20,534 nucleotides of DNA from an uncultured Bacteroidales bacterium (GTDB lineage: Bacteria > Bacteroidota > Bacteroidia > Bacteroidales > UBA932), in contig UQWT01000037.1 of the NCBI GenBank assembly GCA_900544815.1, positions 1 through 20,534 of the forward strand, written 5' to 3'. The notes under the pieces were generated by a model. It searched no databases, was not told where the DNA came from, and saw only the letters and a program-made list of their open reading frames with translations. A program made the translations under genes and the position numbers. Of this stretch, positions 15,252-20,534 are shown piece after piece; position 1 is the first letter of the stretch, and each line of letters begins with the position of its first letter.

Positions 15252-17552
15252 ATGAATAGAAAAACTATACTTATAATAATGATGGTGGCATTATTGCTGC
15301 CACTATGCACTTCTGCACAGAACAAACCTAAAATCAAGACAGTAGATATAACTCTTGAGTTGCCAAAGCCCGGTTCATCGCTTGAGGATGCTCGTGAGCA
15401 GAAGTTTTCATCTGCTGTTACCGAGTATGGAGATCTTAATCCATCGGAAGGTATTCAGGTCATGAGTATAGATTGGGACGGTGACTTTAAAGAGGATGAT
15501 GACGGTGGTATGTTCTTTAAAGATGGATTTGAGTATCAAGCCATGATACAATTCCTTATAGACCCAAATGGGAAATATGACACAGACTATATTATAAAAA
15601 ACGGAGAATATATTTTAGACGGCTCCCGGATAAAAGTTACTGTTAACGGTAAACCCGCACATGTGCAGAACAGTACACCTTATGTCATATATATGGATAT
15701 TCAATTTCTAATTGGTTCCGGGGGAAAAGGTTCGGACAGAGAGCTTGCTAAAAATATTGTTACAGATTACATCCTTAATAAGGATAGCTACAGAGCTACA
15801 TTGGAACCATATTCCATTGAGTACGCCAATGCAAATAGTCCTCTAACAAATCCAAGGAAACTGCTAATAATAGATAACCAGCATGATGAACAAATAACTG
15901 CAGGAGACGGAAATAATCAGAAAGCCATGCTTATTACCAAAATGATTATTGACACAGATAATGAGCATAAATATAAAAGGTATGCAGCTGCCTTGAATTT
16001 CAGTAGCGGGCCCCACAATATAAGAGAGGTATGGATTAGCGACAAAGTGGATGCTACTGCATTTTTTGTTGCTATGTTCTCTGCAACAGATGGAAGTTTG
16101 GATGATGATGCAAACACTTACACACCATATTACAGTTCACCTTTCTATAGCCAAAGGGCAACGCTCTTTGTTCCTGAATCTGCGGCAGAAGGAATATTAA
16201 AGAGGATGAGTACCCCCACATGGAAGCGTAAGCCTCTTTTTGCAATAAAAACCTATAGCGGTGATGTTTACCAAGCTCAAAAGGCCGGAGCAGATGCCAC
16301 CAAACCATTCTGTACAAATCATATTTACACGGCAAAGATAGCCGGAGCAGACCGCAGAGTAAGATACGTAACATGCAACGAGCACGACAGGTATTATTAT
16401 TCCTGCAAGATATGCGGCAAATGTGAGCATAATGAAGGTCATACATTTGTAGAGCCGGGTGGCGAACTGTTTCATGTGCATGATCTTCCTCTTGCAGATG
16501 ATCAGGCATACGTTGGGGTAAATGCGGCAGGGCATCATGTATGGTGGTACAGCTGCACTTGGTGTGGAAAGTCTCCACGCCAAGTACCGGAATCAAAAGA
16601 TCCGGATCGTGAAAAGAGTGCGCTTCGTTCAAGTACGGCACTGCCCGGATTCTTCATTCTTCCCAAAAAATCAACGGCAAAGATTAGCAGGGCATACCAA
16701 AGCAGTGTGAACTATGCTCTTTGCGACAATCTTATAGATGAAGAACTCCTTGGCAACGATTATACAAAGTCACTTAACCAGTTGCAGTTGCGCTCGTTAG
16801 CCGTGCGACTTGCGGAGGAACTTGTCGGGAAGGAGATAAAGGTAGAAAAGAAGGTGGATGGTAAGTATAATGATGCCTATACAGCAAAGGCCGCCTCTAT
16901 GGGTATTTTAAATGATTATTTGGCTTCACTTCCTAACACTCAACCTGCTACGCGTGAGGATGTTGCAACAGTGATTTACAACACGTTGCGCTATATTGAA
17001 AAATGCCGGATTTATTCATATACAGAGTATGATTCGCGTCTTGGCCATTATTCAGACTCTGCATATATAGCTCCATGGGCCAAAGAGGCAGTGGCTTTTA
17101 TGGATGCATTGGGGCTTATTAAGGGGGAGTCTGAGAGTACTTTTGCTTCTAAAGATGTGTTAACGATTGAATGGGCTATTGATGTTGCGGAAAAGAGCGT
17201 TTATGCGCATCAATTGGGGTGGTATCAGTCGAGAAACTGGGGAGAAGCAGATGTTTATGAGTATTTGGGTTTCCCTACATATCTTACGCCTTATTGCTGT
17301 CTACCTGATGATGCAATAACATTCTCAACCATTGCTCCGGGTGAAAGAGTATGGGTAGTGGGCCCGCGCCTTGGGGGAATGTCTGAGTATTTGCCTGTAA
17401 AGGAGCCTGTTACAGGGCAAACACTATATGTTAAGGCCAACTGTTTCCGTCCTGTACGCAAATATGTGTTCAAGTCAGAAAAAACTACTCTGAGAGAGGG
17501 AGAATTTAAGAATTATATGGACGGTCAGTACATCTGGTACAGATGGAATTAG
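15252..17552 (+). CDS. Secreted protein with Cys-rich knuckles and SLH-like repeats
   Basis: An ATG at 15231 is possible, but the signal peptide MNRKTILIIMMVALLLPLCTSAQ starts at the second ATG, 15252, giving 766 aa; I choose that. The N-terminal half is unrecognised, partly beta-rich. The middle holds two Cys/His groups: YYYSCKICGKCEHNEGHTF (about 15231-based residue 388-406) and WWYSCTWCGKSP (about 438-449), possible zinc or iron knuckles. From about 510 to 660 lie two SLH-like units (YNDAYTAKAASMGILNDYL; YIAPWAKEAVAFMDALGLIK), a fold that binds secondary cell-wall polymers in Gram-positives and some Gram-negatives. The C-terminus contains repeated PxxG turns. Function unknown; envelope-linked. 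Confidence 0.7.
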   Translation: MNRKTILIIMMVALLLPLCTSAQNKPKIKTVDITLELPKPGSSLEDAREQKFSSAVTEYGDLNPSEGIQVMSIDWDGDFKEDDDGGMFFKDGFEYQAMIQFLIDPNGKYDTDYIIKNGEYILDGSRIKVTVNGKPAHVQNSTPYVIYMDIQFLIGSGGKGSDRELAKNIVTDYILNKDSYRATLEPYSIEYANANSPLTNPRKLLIIDNQHDEQITAGDGNNQKAMLITKMIIDTDNEHKYKRYAAALNFSSGPHNIREVWISDKVDATAFFVAMFSATDGSLDDDANTYTPYYSSPFYSQRATLFVPESAAEGILKRMSTPTWKRKPLFAIKTYSGDVYQAQKAGADATKPFCTNHIYTAKIAGADRRVRYVTCNEHDRYYYSCKICGKCEHNEGHTFVEPGGELFHVHDLPLADDQAYVGVNAAGHHVWWYSCTWCGKSPRQVPESKDPDREKSALRSSTALPGFFILPKKSTAKISRAYQSSVNYALCDNLIDEELLGNDYTKSLNQLQLRSLAVRLAEELVGKEIKVEKKVDGKYNDAYTAKAASMGILNDYLASLPNTQPATREDVATVIYNTLRYIEKCRIYSYTEYDSRLGHYSDSAYIAPWAKEAVAFMDALGLIKGESESTFASKDVLTIEWAIDVAEKSVYAHQLGWYQSRNWGEADVYEYLGFPTYLTPYCCLPDDAITFSTIAPGERVWVVGPRLGGMSEYLPVKEPVTGQTLYVKANCFRPVRKYVFKSEKTTLREGEFKNYMDGQYIWYRWN

Positions 17553-17580
17553 ACATTCTCTAAAAAATAACGAGGTTGGC

Positions 17581-17658
17581 TTAACCTCTTGCTTTGAGTA
17601 GCTGTACTAACTCTTGTGGCGTAAAATATGTTTTTATAAAAGGAATTTTTGTTGCCAT
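17581..17658 (-). pseudogene. First 25 codons of an Abi_2 (AbiD/AbiF) gene, truncated
   Basis: ATG at 17658 on the minus strand opens MATKIPFIKTYFTPQELVQL followed by LKARG and a stop at 17583-17581. This is the standard N-terminus of Bacteroidales Abi_2 (PF07751) proteins, which are normally about 300 aa and act as abortive-infection RNases; the HEPN body is missing. Nothing elsewhere in the window continues it. The cut falls 29 bp past the end of the plus-strand SLH-protein gene. Also, GAGGTT/AACCTC (17572-17577/17583-17588) forms a small hairpin at the cut end. Identity from the N-terminal string and from the RNA upstream; high for a short fragment, but still short. Confidence 0.7.
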
Positions 17659-17666
17659 ATACCTAT

Positions 17667-17712
17667 AAAAAAAGACCCGCATATTTGAGCATCGTTGAGA
17701 GGCTTGGCGGGT
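17667..17712 (-). ncRNA. abiF-type RNA hairpin with terminator, upstream of the AbiF stump
   Basis: Transcribed on the minus strand, ACCCGC (17712-17707) pairs with GCGGGT (17680-17675), enclosing a loop CAAGCCTCTCAACG and on to CTCAAATAT, and seven T (17673-17667) follow the stem at once. It ends 8 bp before the Abi_2 ATG. Weinberg and colleagues described the abiF RNA motif just there, ahead of abiF genes, and later work treats this RNA as the antitoxin of an RNA-protein toxin-antitoxin pair. Seen: hairpin, U-tract and position. Inferred: family, and that the 5' end extends further upstream, maybe to 17844. Confidence 0.65.
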
Positions 17713-17751
17713 TCTCGTGTTGAAAACTTATATAAAATCTGCTGAATTTAT

Positions 17752-17844
17752 GCCCGTTTATATAAAAATCAAGGCAACATCTTATCTTTGTTGGCAAGCG
17801 GACATCGACTGACGGTGCGCCGCAAAGTCTAATGTAAAACGGGC
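17752..17844. repeat. GCCCGTTT / AAACGGGC inverted repeat
   Basis: GCCCGTTT (17752-17759) and AAACGGGC (17837-17844) are a perfect 8-bp pair around 77 bp; inside are GCGG (17798-17801) and CCGC (17820-17823) that can also pair. A plus-strand TATCTTTG box lies at 17783-17790. Could be the 5' part of the abiF-type RNA or a separate structured RNA. Confidence 0.4.
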
Positions 17845-17902
17845 TCGACATCCCCTCCATTATTATATTTGAAGCACGTAAGTTCTTCTGTGACAATCCT
17901 GC

Positions 17903-17931
17903 TTGCCATCGAAAAACATCCTATATTTTTG
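17903..17931 (+). promoter_or_regulatory. Promoter upstream of the ATPase gene
   Basis: TTG (17903-17905), 18 bp, then TATTTTTG (17924-17931) gives both boxes of a Bacteroidetes promoter at the correct spacing. Another TATTTTTG at 17965-17972 would give a leader of only about 10 bases. Both favour the translation start at 17989. Confidence 0.55.
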
Positions 17932-17988
17932 GTGCGTTCTTTCGCTTGTATTGGAATTTTTGGCTATTTTTGTAATTGGAATTTTAAA

Positions 17989-19122
17989 ATGAATATGATG
18001 TCAAAGAATTACCAAAGGACTAAATTGCAAGAAGTGGTTATCAGAGGCTATAAATCTATAGCTTTTGACAGACCTGTGACTTTAGAACTTGGTGATGTCA
18101 GCATATTGTTGGGTGCTAACGGAGCAGGTAAAAGCAATATTATCAGTTTTTTCCAGATGCTGATCTATATGATGAGCAAATCGTTTGGGAGATATGTGGA
18201 AATATCGGGTACTTCCCATGCCTTATTGCACTATGGCGTAAAAAAGACACCGTCTATATCTGGGGAACTGAAATTTATAGATAAAAACTCCATTGATATT
18301 TATGACTTCTCTTTAGCCAATGCCACACCTGACAGGCTGATTATCACGGAAGAACGAATTACATGGCATCGTAATGGGGAGGAAAAGCCCTATGAGATAG
18401 CTTTGGAACCTAACTTTAAAGAATCTGCTCTAGCAGAGAGTGACGACCCGGTTGCCAAGTCAATTTTCCAGATGCTGTCCTATTGTAAAGTATATCAGTT
18501 TCACGATTCATCGGCCGAGGGACCACTGCGTCAAGCGTGTCCAGTTGAGACGGCCAATTACCTCCAATCACATGGGAATAATCTGCCCTCTTTCCTGTTG
18601 TTCCTGCGGGAAAACTATGAGGATGCCTACAACCGAATAGTTGACTACATCCGTGATGTCATTCCACAGTTCCAAGATTTCTATCTGGAACCGACCAATG
18701 GTATCATTTCTCTCCGTTGGGTGGATAATTCCGCTACGGACTACTGTTTCAATGCCTATCAGTTTTCCGACGGATCTATCCGCTTCATCGCATTGGCTAC
18801 TTTGCTTTTACAACCAGCCCGGACTATGCCTAACGTAATTATATTAGACGAACCGGAACTTGGACTACACCCTTATGCTATAACCCAATTGGCTGAAATG
18901 ATTAAGGATGCGGCCATACACGCACAAGTCATTATTGCCACGCAAAGTAAGGACTTAGTTGACCATTTTGACATAAATAATATTTCTGTTGTAGAAATGA
19001 ATAAAGAAACGCAAGCTACTTCCGTCACTCACCTTAATGATGAAGAATATCATCTTTGGCTTCAGAACTATACGGTAAGCGAACTTTGGGATAAAAACAT
19101 CATAGGAGGGCGGCCCGTATGA
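17989..19122 (+). CDS. OLD-like AAA/ABC ATPase (AAA_21 type) of a two-gene defence module
   Basis: The protein (377 aa from ATG 17989) has the SMC/OLD-type ATPase set: an N-terminal LQEVVIRGYKSI strand, Walker A GANGAGKS at 42-49, a signature-like FSDGSIRFIAL at 259-269, Walker B NVIILDEPELGLHP at 282-295 and the switch ATQSKDL at 317-323. A longer frame begins at a TTG at 17869, but that TTG lies inside a promoter-like TATATTTG and adds non-family sequence, so I reject it. ATPases of this type pair with TOPRIM-like or nuclease partners in phage defence (OLD/Gabija, PARIS). The stop overlaps the next start (ATGA), so the two are translated together. Confidence 0.88.
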   Translation: MNMMSKNYQRTKLQEVVIRGYKSIAFDRPVTLELGDVSILLGANGAGKSNIISFFQMLIYMMSKSFGRYVEISGTSHALLHYGVKKTPSISGELKFIDKNSIDIYDFSLANATPDRLIITEERITWHRNGEEKPYEIALEPNFKESALAESDDPVAKSIFQMLSYCKVYQFHDSSAEGPLRQACPVETANYLQSHGNNLPSFLLFLRENYEDAYNRIVDYIRDVIPQFQDFYLEPTNGIISLRWVDNSATDYCFNAYQFSDGSIRFIALATLLLQPARTMPNVIILDEPELGLHPYAITQLAEMIKDAAIHAQVIIATQSKDLVDHFDINNISVVEMNKETQATSVTHLNDEEYHLWLQNYTVSELWDKNIIGGRPV

Positions 19123-19817
19123 AAGCGAAAATAGTTCACGTCCTTTGTGAGGGACAGACGGAGCAGGGATTTGTGGAGGATGTGTTACGTCCCTACATTC
19201 AAGCACATGGAGTGACAGGCGTGAAAAGTATCCTGATTACCACAAATAAGAAAAAGAATGCCCGTGGAGGAATGCTGGCTTACAACCAAGCTGTAACCGA
19301 CCTTGAACTGCTACGGAAAATGAAAACCGACGGAGAACATGAACGGCATATCTTCACAACGATGTTCGACCTTTATGCGCTACCGGATGATTTTCCTGGT
19401 TATGAAGCAGCTAAGGTTTATGGCGAACCCTACAAACGTGTTGCTGCTTTAGAAGTAGCTTTTGCAGAAGCAATAAATGATGAGCGATTCATTCCCTATA
19501 TCCAGCTACATGAATTTGAGGCACTTTTGTTTTGCGGCATTGAGTATTTGGCGAAGTACTATCCTGGTTCTGAAAAACGCTGTGAACAACTTAAAAAAGA
19601 CTTGGAGGAAGCAGGAAATCCCGAACTCATCAACAATAGCCCGGAAACGGCTCCAAGCAAACGTATCATCAAGGCGATAGAAGGAAATAAAAAACGGCAT
19701 TACAACTACAATAAACCGGTTACCGGCAAAGATGTTACAAAAAGTGTTGGCATTGATGAACTTCGTACCCGATGCAAACACTTTAATGAATGGATAGAAA
19801 AACTGATAAACTGCTAA
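19119..19817 (+). CDS. DUF4276 (TOPRIM-like) partner of the ATPase
   Basis: The 232-aa protein starts in the ATGA overlap with the ATPase. It matches DUF4276: VLCEGQTEQGF at 8-18 (the acidic EG-TE motif of TOPRIM-like folds), TMFDLYALPDDFPGYE at 81-96, PYIQLHEFEALLF at 126-138 and NNSPETAPSKRI, then a basic KKRHYNYNKPVTG tail. In TOPRIM nucleases the Glu11 and Asp84 type positions bind metal; here this is inferred from motif spacing. Such proteins lie downstream of AAA_21 ATPases in many defence islands, where the pair resembles OLD or PARIS. Probable nuclease effector; which DNA or tRNA it cuts is unknown. The frame ends at TAA 19815-19817, 1 bp before the recombinase stump. Confidence 0.82.
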   Translation: MKAKIVHVLCEGQTEQGFVEDVLRPYIQAHGVTGVKSILITTNKKKNARGGMLAYNQAVTDLELLRKMKTDGEHERHIFTTMFDLYALPDDFPGYEAAKVYGEPYKRVAALEVAFAEAINDERFIPYIQLHEFEALLFCGIEYLAKYYPGSEKRCEQLKKDLEEAGNPELINNSPETAPSKRIIKAIEGNKKRHYNYNKPVTGKDVTKSVGIDELRTRCKHFNEWIEKLINC

Positions 19818-19818
19818 T

Positions 19819-19988
19819 TTACTGTCCGTAGACCGACCATGATGCCACATTCATGCGCATGATGGCTTGTCTCCGTCGATGGTGATACGTCCCATAACGG
19901 GAATAATATGTTCTTTCTCACTTCCCTTCTTTTCAGATAGAACAACACGCTGAATGTACTTATTTTGTCTTTCTATCCTCGACTGCAT
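19819..19988 (-). pseudogene. N-terminal stump of a Bacteroidales tyrosine recombinase (integrase)
   Basis: ATG at 19988 on the minus strand gives a 45-aa frame that includes VVLSEKKGSEKEHIIPVMGR and then ITIDGDKPSC before a stop. A second frame carries MNVASWSVYGQ (19854-19822). Joined, these match the arm-binding N-terminus of Bacteroidales phage/CTn integrases (IPVMGRITIDG...SxxMNVxxxxWSVxGxR). The catalytic domain is absent and the remnant ends at 19819, one base from the DUF4276 stop. It looks like the old left part of an integrase gene cut by, or replaced with, the defence module. Family match is from motif memory; both frames support it. Confidence 0.6.
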
Positions 19989-20036
19989 TTTTCATTAAAA
20001 AATAAGTTTTAAGTGTAATAGTCAGAAAAAAAACAT

Positions 20037-20044
20037 TATATTTG
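20037..20044 (+). promoter_or_regulatory. -7 box for the zinc-ribbon transcript
   Basis: TATATTTG matches TAnnTTTG. Transcription from here would give a leader of about 200 bases before the ATG at 20249. No -33 box at standard spacing. Confidence 0.45.
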
Positions 20045-20061
20045 TATCACTCAGCCAGCCT

Positions 20062-20197
20062 AACATTTAGATAATGTGAATGTTTTACTTCAAGTATCTA
20101 ATGTTGTGTGGTGGTGGGTAAACATATTTAAGACGTTACTTGACGTTTTTCTTCTTTCATCAAACTTAGCGGTATATGGATTGGAAGAAGCGTCAAG
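20062..20197 (+). promoter_or_regulatory. Structured leader with two stem-loops
   Basis: AACATTTAGATA (20062-20073) pairs with TATCTAATGTT (20095-20105) with one bulge. CTTGACG (20139-20145) plus TTCTTC (20149-20154) pairs with GAAGAA (20184-20189) plus CGTCAAG (20191-20197). They follow a -7 box and precede a small ORF. No known riboswitch recognised. Nothing else is seen in 19989-20248. Confidence 0.4.
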
Positions 20198-20248
20198 AGG
20201 AGGACACTAGATATTAATGATGTATAAAATTCTATAATATTTTATAAA

Positions 20249-20437
20249 ATGTATTGTAAAAACTGTGGTAAAGAAATTGCTGACGATGCTATATTTTGTC
20301 AATATTGTGGAAGCGCTCAGACTGATGAGTTAGAAAAAAAAGAAACTATATACGGAAAAAAATTGTACAAATTCCGTCTATTAAGACAAATCTATCCACT
20401 AAAGCTAAGGGAGTGTAAACTAAACTGTGTCAAGTAA
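20249..20437 (+). CDS. Small zinc-ribbon protein
   Basis: A 62-aa frame starts with a complete zinc-ribbon: MYCKNCGKEIADDAIFCQYCG, Cys pairs CxxC at 3-6 and 17-20, which binds one zinc. The rest is Lys/Glu-rich and basic, without family features, ending LRECKLNCVK. Many Bacteroidetes have longer proteins with this N-terminus followed by membrane segments, so this may be a truncated copy; the other frames after residue 35 give no better match. It is followed by a strong palindrome, so it may be a self-contained transcript. Cytoplasmic; function unknown. Confidence 0.65.
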   Translation: MYCKNCGKEIADDAIFCQYCGSAQTDELEKKETIYGKKLYKFRLLRQIYPLKLRECKLNCVK

Positions 20438-20447
20438 TATTTCTGGT

Positions 20448-20481
20448 GCTGTTTTGAAACTTTTAAAAGTTCCAAAACAGC
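20448..20481. terminator. 34-bp near-perfect palindrome after the zinc-ribbon gene
   Basis: The 17-base left arm starting GCTGTTTTG pairs with the right arm ending CAAAACAGC, with one mismatch and no spacer. It starts 10 bp after the stop. A transcript would form a long stem, so a two-way terminator is likely; an element end is possible. The last 50 bp of the window show no gene. Confidence 0.55.
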
Positions 20482-20534
20482 GCTAATTTATCAATATCAT
20501 CAAAGAACTCCAAATAAAAGTGGTGGTCATGCCA

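Noticed and set aside
16822..16833. Further CTTGTCGGGAAGG copy inside the SLH-protein gene
   Set aside because: It encodes ordinary residues in frame and is not flanked by an inverted partner; chance match.
17663..17896. 77-aa minus-strand frame containing ENPPSLSTMLKYAGLFL
   Set aside because: It lies over the RNA hairpin and its T-run; better explained as abiF-type RNA than protein.
17869..17988. Upstream extension of the ATPase from TTG 17869
   Set aside because: The TTG is part of a TATATTTG promoter-like box, two better promoter boxes lie downstream, and the added 40 residues do not look like the family.

Overview
The window looks like a chromosomal segment of a Bacteroidales-type bacterium. 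The evidence is the AT-leaning genes, many TAnnTTTG (-7 type) promoter boxes with few Shine-Dalgarno sequences, signal peptides ending in A-Q or S-Q, and the protein families present. No tRNA, rRNA or CRISPR array is visible.

The layout is accessory DNA, a core block, then accessory DNA again. Left accessory block (1-6755): the start of a secreted protein on the minus strand, about 840 bp of palindrome-rich DNA with a decayed coding fragment, then a same-strand run made of a 47-aa ORF, two DUF262 (GmrS-like) proteins of which only the second carries a DUF1524/HNH nuclease end, and a broken PLD-nuclease gene. After this comes a chimera: the N-terminal PHP part of DNA polymerase III alpha, frame-broken at an A9 run, joined in frame to the C-terminal SPASM part of a radical SAM enzyme.

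Core-like block (6823-17552): bcp peroxiredoxin, a secreted unknown, a nitroreductase, a MATE transporter, a uraA-type permease, rmuC, a secreted BspA-like leucine-rich-repeat protein, and a secreted protein with Cys-rich knuckles and SLH-like repeats.

Right accessory block (17553-20534): the first 25 codons of an Abi_2 (AbiD/AbiF) gene preceded by an intact-looking hairpin-terminator RNA of the abiF-RNA type, then an intact overlapping pair of an OLD-like AAA ATPase and a DUF4276 (TOPRIM-like) protein. The pair's last stop codon lies 1 bp from the N-terminal remnant of a Bacteroidales tyrosine recombinase. A short zinc-ribbon protein with a structured leader and a 34-bp palindrome follows.

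Taken together, two defence-type modules flank a stable block and are surrounded by gene stumps, as expected of a recombination hot spot. The most interesting items are the asymmetric DUF262 pair with its small leader ORF and dead PLD partner, the orphan abiF-type RNA, and the ATPase-DUF4276 module abutting a cut recombinase. All family calls are from reading the sequence; no database search was made.
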